Source: Treponema phagedenis
GTDB lineage: Bacteria; Spirochaetota; Spirochaetia; Treponematales; Treponemataceae
Direction of reading: 5' to 3'
Length of the DNA stretch: 64,000 nt
NCBI RefSeq assembly: GCF_008153345.1
Contig: NZ_CP042818.1
Span: 186,001-250,000 of the forward strand
Each line of letters starts with the position of its first letter. Position 1 is the stretch's first letter. Position numbers and translations under genes: made by a program. The notes under the pieces are model-generated. The model was given only the letters and a program-made list of their open reading frames with translations. It was not told the origin of the DNA and ran no database searches. Positions 51,973 to 60,830 of the stretch are shown piece after piece.

Positions 51973-52010
51973 TTAAGAGTCAATTGCATATCCCAATTCT
52001 TTTGAAATAA
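51843..52010 (+). CDS. Possible 55-residue ORF, unrecognised
   Basis: ATG 51843 to TAA 52010 encodes a charged peptide starting MNFIVKRIDYDFFDEEIEFL. Its end overlaps the 3' end of the IclR gene on the other strand. No Shine-Dalgarno site is evident. It may be a gene fragment. Confidence 0.25.
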   Translation: MNFIVKRIDYDFFDEEIEFLEKNAFTETLGPKTKNRIEFKKQNIKSQLHIPILLK

Positions 52011-52740
52011 TATCCGCAGTATGTAAAAGTTTTGCGTAAAGCTCGTCATTGATTTTTTCTTTCATTCTGAAAGTCGGTCCGGTTATCGATATTGCCCCTT
52101 TTACTTCTCCGGTTGCTCCGTATATAGCAGTGCCGACACAATATACGCCAAGCTCGTTCTCTTCGTTATCAACGGCGATTCTTGTCTGTCGGATCTTTTC
52201 CAACTCTTTGCAAAATACATTAAAATCGGTAATGCGATTTTCGGTAGTCTTTACCTGAGAACTCCTATCCCAAATTTCACGTATTTCATCATATGAACAG
52301 TTGGAGAGCATTGCTTTGCCGACCGAAGTACTTACAAGCAAAGCCCTCCTTCCAACCTTTGATTGCAATGTGATTGCATTAGTGGAATCAATTTTATCAA
52401 TGTATACCGCATAAATATCATCTTGCATCACTAAATGAATCACTTCATTAATGGTTTTAGAAAACTCTTTTAAATGTTTGTGACAGATTGTTATTAAATC
52501 CAAGTCCGTTGTTTTATGCCGTGCTAACGTGTACAACTTTAAAGTTAAATTATATTTATTATTTTCATCTTTTTTTACATACCCAAGAACAATCAATGTG
52601 CTTAAAAACCTATGAACAGTTGATTTATGTAAATCAACATATTCGCTTAACTCCGTAAGTCCCGCCCCATCTGAAAAATGTTTAAACGCCTCCAGTATTT
52701 TAAATACTCTTTCAATAGATTGAATCTTTTCTTCTACCAT
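51973..52740 (-). CDS. IclR-family transcriptional regulator
   Basis: About 255 residues from ATG 52740 (three codons more are possible). The N-terminal winged helix reads SIERVFKILEAFKHFSDGAGLTELSEYVDLHKSTVHRFLSTL; the C-terminal IclR effector domain includes GRRALLVSTSVGKAMLS, AVDNEENELGVYCVGTAIYG and GAISITGPTFRM. Relatives (KdgR) control hexuronate/KDG catabolism and this genome region has eda-kdgK, but those genes are 24 kb away, so the link is only a hypothesis. Confidence 0.9.
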   Translation of the reverse strand: MVEEKIQSIERVFKILEAFKHFSDGAGLTELSEYVDLHKSTVHRFLSTLIVLGYVKKDENNKYNLTLKLYTLARHKTTDLDLITICHKHLKEFSKTINEVIHLVMQDDIYAVYIDKIDSTNAITLQSKVGRRALLVSTSVGKAMLSNCSYDEIREIWDRSSQVKTTENRITDFNVFCKELEKIRQTRIAVDNEENELGVYCVGTAIYGATGEVKGAISITGPTFRMKEKINDELYAKLLHTADIISKELGYAIDS

Positions 52741-52934
52741 AATTTTCACCGGTTGGAAGTATATAGTATTTTAAAGAAAAGTACAAATAGCAAAACTCTC
52801 TGCGCATGACAAGAGCTGCGAAAACTCTTCTCATGTATAATGGATAATCAGCCGATAAAAGCCTATAAAACATCTTATAAAAAATCACTGTTACTGAAGA
52901 TTTGGCAGATACCCGCCAACAATGGATCGACGAA

Positions 52935-53087
52935 AAAACCATAAAAGGAGCTCGACACGGCGCAACGGCGAGTCTTTGGAATTTCTATCTTTGGTTTGTC
53001 TACGAGTTTTGCCTGCTTACGCTGGAGTATCAGGCAAAACATCGTTTGGAATCAGCACTCCAAAGGGGCAGGTTACGGGCTGCCGAA
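52935..53087 (+). repeat. Mosaic repeat fragment joined to an IS relic
   Basis: It begins GGAGCTCGACACGGCGCAACG, followed by a hairpin with arms GTTTTGCCTG / CAGGCAAAAC (about 53006-53041) and a small hairpin GGGCTGCCGAAGCCC (53077-53091). The latter coincides with the left breakpoint of the IS3-family relic. Confidence 0.65.
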
Positions 53088-53089
53088 GC

Positions 53090-53433
53090 CCTGCTACATA
53101 GCGATCAAGGAACAACGTATACATCACATGCGTACCGAGAAAAACTGACTGAGCTTGGGATGATACAAAGTATGAGCCGGCGTGGAAACTGTTGGGATAA
53201 TGCCTGCATAGAAAACTTTTTTGGAACCATTAAATGTGAAAGTGGTTATTATGATACATTGAAAAATGGATTACTCACTTATAAACAGATGGAAGAACTT
53301 ATAGGTAAGTACATTGAATTCTTTAACAATGAAAGAATTCAAAAAAAATTAGGTTGGAAGTCACCTGTTGATTTTAGAACGCAGGTTGCTTAAAAAAAAT
53401 AACTTTCGTGTCCAAAAAATGGGGGGCAGTACA
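53090..53433 (+). mobile_element. IS3-family relic (3' third), including a transposase fragment
   Basis: It encodes the last ~100 residues of the same OrfB as the complete copies (LLHSDQGTTYTS to FRTQVA; one Ala-to-Thr change) and the right terminus ending GGGGGGCAGTACA. The upstream part is missing. The open frame extends left into repeat DNA (from about 52902), but that part is not a gene. Confidence 0.9.
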
Positions 53434-53670
53434 CCCCTCACCACCGAAAAAATAGTTCCGCTCGGACGGCAAATATTCTTTTTCTATTTTCTTATCTTCT
53501 CTTTTTTAGGTTTTGCATGCTTACCGTACGCTCCTGTGCTGTTATGGCGTATGGGCTTTTTTGCTGTCTTCTTTTGCGGCGAGGGGAGGTTGCTCCGGAA
53601 AAGCAGTTTACGGGTACCCGTGTATCCGGAGGCTTTTTAATATACAAAATTTTAGCAGGAGGAAACATCA

Positions 53671-55926
53671 ATGAAAAAACAATTGATTTTGAGAACAATG
53701 CTTCTCGTTGGATTAGCCCTTGCCGGGCTTGGAGTTTTAAGCGGGTGTAAAGTAAACAAAAAAAACATTATTACGGTCACACTTACGGGCGACGATAATA
53801 CGGTGCTTGGTTATCAAAAAAACATTTCCGCAGTAAAAGGAGATACTTGGGGAAAAATCAAAAATGATGCAATTACCAAAATAAGCTTTAAAGAAGGCTA
53901 TGAACTTGCCGCTTGGAAGCTGAACGATGCAAACGGAAAAGCTTTAACCGATACCGATGTTTTTACTAAAGACACAATCGTTTTTGTTACGTCACAGTCT
54001 AAGTATGTTACGATTAGCCTAAAGGGAGACAGCAATGTAACCTTCTCATCGGCAAGCCTTTCCGCAGACAGGGGAGCTTCATTTAAAACGGTAAAAGAAA
54101 AAATAACCGGCGTAACCTTTAAAGAAGGCTATCAACTTGCTGGTTGGAAACTGAACGATGCAAGCGGCAATGACCTAAAGGATACCGACACATTTGAGGC
54201 AGACACAACTATTTTTGCCGTGTCGAAAAAAGTGATTACCGTAACTTTAACAGGCGATGGCAAGGTAAATTTTTCGCAGACAAGCATCTCTGTTTTCAAG
54301 GGCAGCACGTGGGCGGAAGTAAAGGCAAAAATCTCTGCCATTACAAATTTTGAACCGAGCTATACGCTTGATGTATGGAAACTGAACGATGCAAGCGGCA
54401 ATGACCTAAAGGATACCGACACATTTGAGGCAGACACAACTATTTTTGCCGTGTCGAAAAAAGTGATTACCGTAACTTTAAGAGGTGATAGCAATGTAAT
54501 TCTTTCGCAGACAAGCACCTCTGTTTTTGAGGGCAGCACGTGGGCGGAAGTAAAGGCAAAAATAACCGGCGTAACGTTTAAAGACGGCTATCAGCTTGAT
54601 GTATGGAAGCTGAACGATGAAAGCGGTACCAATTTAAGCGATGACTACATATTTAACGAAAGCGCAACCATCTATGCCGTATCAAGAGAAAAAAAACCAA
54701 TTGTTATAACCCTCGCAGGGGATAGCAACGTAAATTTTTTGCAGACACGCATCCCTGTTACTGAAGGCAGCACGTGGGCAGATGTGAAGACAAAAATAAG
54801 CGGCGTAACGTTTAAAGACGGCTATCAGCTTGATGTATGGAAACTAAATGGTGCAAACGGTGCCGAATTACAGGATACGTCAAAATTTGATGTGGCAACA
54901 ACTATCTATGCTGTTTCAACGCCCTTTACCGTAACAGATGGTGTGATTATTAGTTGTAATGATGAATCATTGCAAACTATTGTAATTCCGCATAAAATAC
55001 ACGGAAAACCCGTTACTGCCATCGGAGAGAGGGCTTTTGCCGGCTGCAGCGACTTAGCAAAGGTTGATCTTTCAAAATGCATAAACCTCACTTCTATCGG
55101 GGGCTTGGCTTTTAAAGAGTGCTGGAATCTAAGAACTGTTGACCTTTCAGCCTGCACCAAACTTAATTCCATTGGTGAGAAGGCTTTTAGTTCCTGCCAT
55201 AGATTAAAAAGTATTGACCTTTCAAAATGCACCGAACTTAATTCCATTGGTGATGAGGCTTTTAGTTCCTGCCATAGTTTAAAAAGTATTAATCTTTCAA
55301 AATGCACTAACCTTGCGTCTATCGGTGAGAAGGCTTTTGACAGATGTAATAGCACAAAGCTCTTTGTAGCAACCGAAGCAATAAAAGAAAAGGCAAAGGG
55401 TAAGGGTATTCTCGATGATCGTATTTATTTCTCAATTCATGAGGAGGGCGAGTTTTATTTTACCGACAACACCAAAACCGTTTTAATCGGTATGGTTGAC
55501 ACTAATGCGGAAACCGCTATAGTTCCTGCTTCCGTTACAACGATAGGGAGGGCGGCTTTTGCCGGCTGCAACAACTTAAGAAAGGTTGACCTTTCAAAAT
55601 GCACCGCCCTTACTTCCATTGGTGAGAAGGCTTTTAGTTACTGCTGCAAATTAAACAGTGTTGACTTTTCAGCCTGCGCTAAGCTTACATCCATTGGAAA
55701 CTGGGCGTTTTTTGACTGCAATGAGCTAACAAGTGCTGACCTTTCAGCCTGCACTAACCTTGCATCTATCGAAGAGTTCGCTTTTGCCGGCTGCAACAAC
55801 TTAACAAAGATTGACCTTTCAAAATGCACAAACCTCACTTCTATCGGGGAGTCGGCTTTTGGGGGCTGTACAAAGGCGGTTATCACATTGCCGGCAAGCA
55901 TCACCGTCATAGGCGGGTGTCAATAA
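53671..55926 (+). pseudogene. Repeat-rich BspA-like LRR surface lipoprotein, 5' part, split by an IS
   Basis: Lipoprotein signal (GLALAGLGVLSGCK, Cys at residue 26; AGGAGG upstream). Five ~76-residue repeats follow (about residues 32-415), each with VTLxGDSNV, a GSTWAEVKAKI box, and DxWKLNDASG ending in TTIYAVS. Then come 23-residue LRR_5/BspA repeats of the type FAGCNNLTKIDLSKCTNLTS IGE, to residue 748. Such surface proteins mediate adhesion and coaggregation. The current frame ends GGCQ at 55926, where the ISTde1-like element begins. The rest of the gene (EAFGAESIED to GKVTEL) lies at 57370-57492. Precise removal would restore 789 residues. Confidence 0.9.
55902..55917 (+). repeat. 16-bp target site duplication, left copy
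   Basis: CACCGTCATAGGCGGG immediately before the ISTde1-like element, repeated at 57354-57369 immediately after it. Confidence 0.95.
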
Positions 55927-57353
55927 CCAGTGAATATTTCACCCCTAACGGGGGTTAATTTTGCAATGAAAATTGCACCCCTTAACACATCGAGTTATCC
56001 TGCTTTTGCATCTTTAAGTAAGAATTCATAAATCAAGTCAATAACTACTTGAGGCAGGTCTCCGGTTCGTCCAACCGTATCGGTTCGGTATATATCATCG
56101 AGCGGTACAATCGGATAGAATTCATCATGTATTAAAGCGCGTATACCATGCTTTTGGGAAATCAATACATTTACCGTTGTGCCTGCGCCGAATTTATTCT
56201 GCTCAATTTTAAACAAATGGTTTTTGATTGAGATGGTGGAACCGCTTGAAAGTTTGCGCGTAATAACCGATGACAACAGTTTATCAAGATCGAGTGTTTT
56301 TGGCGTCGGTACAAACATTGAATATGAATCGCAGGCCGAAACACCAAACTGTTTGTTGAAAATACCGATATACTCTTTTAAGAATTGATTTGCTTGCTCT
56401 ATGGTTGTAATTCCGCGTCGTGCAAATTCAACAGGGAGTCGGCTTTGTAAAGTTTGCCATAATCGCTCAACACGTCCTTTTGCTTGTGATGAATGAGCCG
56501 GGAACATATCGATTCCTAAGTACTTGATAATTTTGCCGAATTGTGTTACTTGTTCCTCGGTTCCTTGTAATTGCTCCTCAATGGATAACTGTTTTTTTGC
56601 ATTAACAAAAAAAACGCTACACTTATCTGGATAAAGAGCGGCAGGGAGTCCGTAATTTTCGAGTGTCTGCCGCAGAACTTCTAAATATCCGAGCAGGCAC
56701 TCGTTTTTGCATAAATAAAGACCGGTAATCATTCCGCGTGCATCATCAATAAAAGCATGTAATGCGGATTTTTCTTTCCCGCCGAACCAAGGAAACGGGG
56801 TTGCGTCCACTTGCAACAGCTCTCCGAAGCAAGCTCTTCTATTGCGCGTTTTATGCACCTTCTTTCGTGTTCGTCTTTTCTTTGGTGAATAAATTCCATG
56901 TGATAACAGAATACGGCGCAGAGTCGAATATGACAGCTGCAATTGATATTCTTCAGTTACTATTTCATGAAAATGCAAAAAATTGCTTTTTGACAATGCG
57001 GGATCGCTTCGCAGCGCAAGTAATCGCTGCTCAATTTCTTTCGAGGTCTTCTTTGCAGAGGGACGCTGACTGTTGCCATGCAGCATTGCTGCTAAACCCT
57101 TTTCTTTGAACGCCTTTTTTAATTGCTGTACGCGTCTTCGTGAAAGGTTTAATCGAAGCGCAGCCTGTTGTACCGTACATCTCCCCTCTAAGCAGTTGGC
57201 GATAACATGTCCTCGTGTAATTTGATCAATGCTCATAAATAATTTCATTCCTCCAGTGTAATGTAATAAGTCAATAATTTCACCTCGGTAAAATATAGGG
57301 GCGAAATATTCATTGAAAACTTATAGGGGTGAAATTATCACAGATTAAAGACA
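55918..57353 (-). mobile_element. Complete ISTde1-like insertion sequence (IS1202 family)
   Basis: 1436 bp. The ends are imperfect inverted repeats: TGTCAATAACCAGTGAATAT on the left and, inverted, TGTCTTTAATCTGTGATAAT on the right, both continuing into TTTCACCCCTA. It is flanked by a perfect 16-bp direct repeat, matching the 15-18 bp duplications reported for the ISTde1 subgroup of IS1202. One intact transposase gene. It interrupts the LRR lipoprotein gene. Confidence 0.93.
55995..57248 (-). CDS. IS1202-family transposase
   Basis: 417 residues: N-terminal helix-turn-helix (GRCTVQQAALRLNLSRRRVQQLKKAF), integrase core with catalytic residues in LLQVDATPFPWFGG (D), LYPDKCSVFFV (D) and SSQAKGRVERLWQTLQ (E), and a C-terminal beta-rich tail. 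The GGAGG Shine-Dalgarno site precedes ATG 57248, and TTGACT lies 27 bp upstream of the ATG. Intact, so probably active. Confidence 0.93.
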   Translation of the reverse strand: MKLFMSIDQITRGHVIANCLEGRCTVQQAALRLNLSRRRVQQLKKAFKEKGLAAMLHGNSQRPSAKKTSKEIEQRLLALRSDPALSKSNFLHFHEIVTEEYQLQLSYSTLRRILLSHGIYSPKKRRTRKKVHKTRNRRACFGELLQVDATPFPWFGGKEKSALHAFIDDARGMITGLYLCKNECLLGYLEVLRQTLENYGLPAALYPDKCSVFFVNAKKQLSIEEQLQGTEEQVTQFGKIIKYLGIDMFPAHSSQAKGRVERLWQTLQSRLPVEFARRGITTIEQANQFLKEYIGIFNKQFGVSACDSYSMFVPTPKTLDLDKLLSSVITRKLSSGSTISIKNHLFKIEQNKFGAGTTVNVLISQKHGIRALIHDEFYPIVPLDDIYRTDTVGRTGDLPQVVIDLIYEFLLKDAKAG

Positions 57354-57492
57354 CACCGTCATAGGCGGGGAGGCTTTTGGAGCAGAGTCCATTGAAGACT
57401 CGCGCTGTAAGGAGGTAAAGGTTCCGGCGGCTAAAAAAGATTTGGTGACCGGCGAACCCTGTAATTATACGGGGAAGGTAACGGAACTGTAA
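57354..57492 (+). pseudogene. 3' remnant of the split LRR lipoprotein gene
   Basis: After the second copy of the target duplication (57354-57369), the original frame resumes: EAFGAESIEDSRCKEVKVPA, then about 20 more residues to a TAA at 57490-57492. It has no start of its own and is separated from the 5' part only by the insertion element. Confidence 0.9.
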
Positions 57493-57514
57493 CCGATTTT
57501 CCGCGGTTTTAAGT

Positions 57515-57551
57515 AAACCTCCGTCCGCTTAAGGGCGGGGGTTTCTTTTTT
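57515..57551 (+). terminator. Rho-independent terminator of the LRR lipoprotein gene
   Basis: A 12-bp stem (arms AAACCTCCGTCC and GGGCGGGGGTTT, three G-T pairs) with loop GCTTAA is followed by CTTTTTT, 22 nt after the original stop. Confidence 0.8.
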
Positions 57552-57646
57552 GCGGGTATTCCTGCGGCGGTGTTTTTCGTATTGCTCAAACCATACGGTG
57601 TTTTTGCAGAAAACAAAATGGCTAAGATTGAGTTGTAAAAAGCAAG

Positions 57647-58065
57647 TGTACTGTTTTGTAATTAGCCCTGCATAACGATGTTTAAAAGCATCAATACAAA
57701 ATTGTAAAATTGAAGCTTTTAAACTCGTTGGCGAAGTTACAGTAAATTTTCAAAACTTCGCCCTATGGTAAGTTTGCTCACCGTTGTCAAGCTCAGAACC
57801 GCCACGGACTATTGTGCTTCCCATACGCAGTATTGATGTTTGCCTGCCTTTGTCAAAAATGGCAGGAAAAATTTGGAAATTACATTTTGCCGATGGTAAG
57901 TTTACCTACCGTTGCGCCGTGTCGGGCTCCTTTTTATAACAGGGAGTTTTAAAACTCGCAGGTTTGGTTTTGACACGGACGTCAAAAACTAAACCGTTGT
58001 GTCGCTCTCTTTTTTATAAAATTTTTTACGATTTATATAAGAAGCATTAAAATCTGATAGAGGTA
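57647..58065 (+). repeat. Decayed mosaic repeat with varied hairpins
   Basis: It includes arms GTTTAAAAGC / GCTTTTAAAC (57680-57725), GGCGAAGTT / AACTTCGCC (57730-57763), GCCTGCC / GGCAGG (about 57842-57875), and the GACACGGACGTC hairpin with outer GGTTT / AAACC (57963-57995). The GGTAAGTTTGCTCACCGTTG core block occurs twice, so two units seem nested. Confidence 0.65.
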
Positions 58066-58198
58066 TCAAGGTAAAAAGAACGATTAGTTTGATTTTTCTT
58101 TATATGCGCATGTAATACTTCATAAATTCTAATGTAAAACTAGCCCTAAAGTTCGCTTCGTGCTATTATCTTTTTAAACTTACGATTTGGAGGCAGAT

Positions 58199-58954
58199 AT
58201 GAATGAAGTGATTAAACTTTTGCAAACGCATTCCAGTATTAGAAAATTTGATGCGTCGTATGTTATTCCCGAAAAAGATTTACAAGAAATTATCAAAGCT
58301 TCTAAGCAGGCTCCTTCATGGATGAACGGGCAGCCTTATAGTATTATTGTATTTAATGATGCAAAAATAAAAGAAGACTTTGCGGTAAATGTTGTCGGCG
58401 CCCATGATAAGGCTGCGAAAAATATGAATAGCATAAAAGCGTGCTCGGTATTTTTGTTGTATTGTATTGATTTTTATAAGTTTACGGTTTGCGGTGATTT
58501 TTCGCTTTCGGATTCTGCAGAGCCGTTGATGATTGCAAGCGTAGATATCGGGCTTGCAATGCAAAATGCGGCGGTTGCGGCGGAAAGTTTAAGGCTCGGC
58601 TGCGTGTGCATCGGAGGAATTCGCAATCAACAAGCGCATATTATTGAAGCATTGAAATTACCGAAATTTGTGTACCCGCTTGTCGGACTCGCGATTGGAA
58701 AACCCGATGAGAACACGCAGGTTAAACCGCGCCTCCCCGACAGCGTGAATGTCTTTTATAATCGCTATGATGCGGCACAGGTGCAGGAAAAAGATTTACA
58801 AGCTTACAACCAAACAATGAAAGACTTTGCGGTACAATCAGGCTACACAACAGAAGATTGGATAAATAAATTTTTAGAGTTTTATACAAAACCGCATTAC
58901 GCAAAAAATACTGATGAAATGCTTGCAAAACATGGACTTATTAAAAAAAACTAA
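58199..58954 (+). CDS. Nitroreductase-family FMN oxidoreductase (NfsA-like)
   Basis: 251 residues from ATG 58199 (GGAGG at 58189-58193 rules out the TTG four codons earlier). FMN-binding signatures: LLQTHSSIRKFDASYVIPEKDL, KQAPSWMNGQPYSIIVF, AVAAESLRLGCVCIGGIRN and VYPLVGLAIGKPDE, typical of the NfsA/FRP branch that uses NADPH to reduce nitroaromatics, quinones or flavins. Probably cytoplasmic redox housekeeping. It is 61 bp upstream of the cysteine desulfurase gene, so it may be co-transcribed. Confidence 0.9.
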   Translation: MNEVIKLLQTHSSIRKFDASYVIPEKDLQEIIKASKQAPSWMNGQPYSIIVFNDAKIKEDFAVNVVGAHDKAAKNMNSIKACSVFLLYCIDFYKFTVCGDFSLSDSAEPLMIASVDIGLAMQNAAVAAESLRLGCVCIGGIRNQQAHIIEALKLPKFVYPLVGLAIGKPDENTQVKPRLPDSVNVFYNRYDAAQVQEKDLQAYNQTMKDFAVQSGYTTEDWINKFLEFYTKPHYAKNTDEMLAKHGLIKKN

Positions 58955-59015
58955 GAAAAAGCAAATTTAACGTAAGCAGTGGAAAATTAATTTTAAAATC
59001 GCAAAGGGTGTTAGA

Positions 59016-60158
59016 ATGAATGTGTATTTAGACTGGGCTGCGACCGCAATTCCCGAACAAGAGATTATAGAAGAGGCGGTGCGGGAGGCGGGCAAGTATT
59101 TTGCAAATCCTTCGGCACGCCATGCACTTGGAAAAGCTGCCGCTGAACGGCTTGAAACGGCGCGTAAAACGGCTGCGGAATGTTTGCAAGTGCAGCCAGA
59201 ACAGCTTATTTTTACCTCCGGAGGCACAGAGGCAAATCATATTGTTTTGCTTTCTATGTTAAATCGCTCTGAAAGCTTGAACATTGCAGCCGGCGCAATA
59301 GAGCACGCCGCAATCAGTGAACAGGTGAAAATGCTCAAAAAAAACGGACGCAAAGTGCGGGAAATTCCGGTAAACAAACGCGGTTTTATCACGCCTGAGG
59401 CAGTGCTGCAAACAATCGACGCAAACACCACCCTCGTTACAGTCATGGCAGTCAATAACGAGACAGGAGCAATTCAGCCGATTCGAGAAATCGGGCAGGC
59501 GGTTTCCGAGTTCTGTAAAGGCAAGCGGAAGATTCACTTTCATGTTGATGCGGTGCAGGCATTCGGAAAAATACCCTTTGAACTTGCAAATTTGCCGATA
59601 AGTTCCGCCGCGATGAGCGGACATAAAATCGGTGCGCCGCGCGGAATCGGTTTTTTATATCTTGCGCAAACGCTTGAAGCCTTTTTATGTGGCGGCGGGC
59701 AGGAAGGCGGCATGCGCGCAGGAACCGAAAATCTTGCAGGGATAATCGCCCTCGCCGGTTGTTTGCAAAAAACGATTCCCGCTGTTGCAAAAACGTATGC
59801 ACATGTACAAGAACTTTCGGATTATCTTATCCAAAAACTTCTGTGTATTCCTGGAATCTCGATTATTCCAGAAACGCGGATGGAAGATTGTAATAATTTT
59901 TCTCCCTATATTATTCAATGCACAAACGAAAATATTCCCGGCGAAGTTTTACAGCGTTGCCTTTCCGATATGGGCGTCTACGTTTCCACGGGCTCCGCTT
60001 GCTCATCAAAAAAGCGGAGCCGCCCCATTCTTGAAGCTATGGGCATCGGTGCAAAACAACAGTTGAACACAATCCGCATCTCTCTTGGTAAAAGTACTAC
60101 AAAAGAAGAGCTAAACCAAGCGCTTTGCTGTCTGCAAACTTGTATCGAAAAACTATAA
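59016..60158 (+). CDS. Cysteine desulfurase (NifS/IscS class)
   Basis: 380-residue PLP enzyme producing persulfide sulfur from cysteine for Fe-S clusters or tRNA thiolation. Start MNVYLDWAATAIP; FTSGGTEANHIVLL; PLP lysine in MSGHKIGAPRGIGFLY; GGGQEGGMRAGTENLAGI; the catalytic Cys loop VSTGSACSSKKRSRP followed by IRISLGKSTT. The short loop and GSACSS motif fit the group I NifS/IscS type. No IscU or IscR is adjacent. Confidence 0.93.
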   Translation: MNVYLDWAATAIPEQEIIEEAVREAGKYFANPSARHALGKAAAERLETARKTAAECLQVQPEQLIFTSGGTEANHIVLLSMLNRSESLNIAAGAIEHAAISEQVKMLKKNGRKVREIPVNKRGFITPEAVLQTIDANTTLVTVMAVNNETGAIQPIREIGQAVSEFCKGKRKIHFHVDAVQAFGKIPFELANLPISSAAMSGHKIGAPRGIGFLYLAQTLEAFLCGGGQEGGMRAGTENLAGIIALAGCLQKTIPAVAKTYAHVQELSDYLIQKLLCIPGISIIPETRMEDCNNFSPYIIQCTNENIPGEVLQRCLSDMGVYVSTGSACSSKKRSRPILEAMGIGAKQQLNTIRISLGKSTTKEELNQALCCLQTCIEKL

Positions 60159-60264
60159 CGTATTTTCATTGCAAGCGGTTTTTAAAATCCGGCAGGAAGT
60201 ATACAGTAAAATTTGCAAAAGAATCGCAGCGACAAGTTGATTTTACATTTTGATATCCAGATTA

Positions 60265-60640
60265 TAAAAAGAGCCCGACACAACGGTTTCATTTTGCCGT
60301 CCGTGTCAAAATGAAACCTATAAGTTTGAAAACTCCTGTTTATATAGCTGTGGTAGTTTTCAAACTCAATTCTGTTTGGAACCACGGGCGTCCGTGCCCG
60401 TTCTGATTTTTGCCGTCCGTGGCAAAATGAAACCTGCGAGTTTTAAAGCTTTGCAAATAGTCTTGCTTTAAAACGTCGCTGCTGCGTGGAACCACCGCCA
60501 TCCGTGGCGGTTCTGAGTTTGACTTCCGGCAAAAAAACTGCCCTACGAGTTTTGCCTGTTTACGCTGAACTATCAGGCAAAATATTGTTTGAAATTGAGC
60601 AACGGTGGGTAAGTTTACCATAAGGAAAATGCTTCACAGT
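60265..60640 (-). repeat. Hairpin triads of the mosaic repeat
   Basis: Successive stems: GGTTTCATTTTGCC / GTCAAAATGAAACC (60286-60319), GAGTTTGAAAACT / AGTTTTCAAACTC (60324-60367), ACGGGC / GCCCGT (about 60384-60400), TTTTGCC / GGCAAAA (about 60409-60427), GTTTTAAAGC / GCTTTAAAAC (60440-60474), CACCGCC / GGCGGT (about 60494-60512) and GTTTTGCCTG / CAGGCAAAA (about 60550-60581), ending in the GCAACGGTGGGTAAGTTTAC block. Confidence 0.75.
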
Positions 60641-60794
60641 AAGGAATTTGTTGCTCTTGTACTTTTTGCCGGAAAGGAAAAGAAATTCCAAACGATGTTT
60701 AAACCTGCCACGCTATAATCGGAGTTTTTAAACTTGCACGACCTAATTTTGACAAGGACGTCAAAATTAGGTTAATCTGAAATTTTTCTACTTA

Positions 60795-60823
60795 TTGACT
60801 TGAACCCGCTGAAACTTTATTAT
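60795..60823 (+). promoter_or_regulatory. Promoter of metG, leaderless type
   Basis: TTGACT (60795-60800), 17-nt spacer, TATTAT (60818-60823), then the 7 nt CTCTCCC and the ATG at 60831. No Shine-Dalgarno sequence. Confidence 0.7.
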
Positions 60824-60830
60824 CTCTCCC

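Larger units (their letters stand above)
57493..58198. other. Gene-free interval: terminator, then mosaic repeat
   Basis: The terminator of the LRR gene (57515-57551), unassigned sequence to 57646, a large decayed mosaic repeat (57647-58065), and the region before the nitroreductase gene, whose Shine-Dalgarno site is GGAGG at 58189-58193. Confidence 0.65.
60159..60830. other. Gene-free interval with hairpin triads and the metG promoter
   Basis: Hairpin triads at about 60285-60640 and an isolated hairpin near 60737-60775 (arms CCTAATTTTGAC / GTCAAAATTAGG). The metG promoter is at 60795-60823. No gene is recognised; short frames here only translate the hairpins. Confidence 0.65.

Noticed and set aside
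52902-53393. 163-residue open frame read as a transposase gene
   Set aside because: Only the part from 53090 is transposase; the first 60 codons are repeat DNA. Annotated as an IS relic instead.
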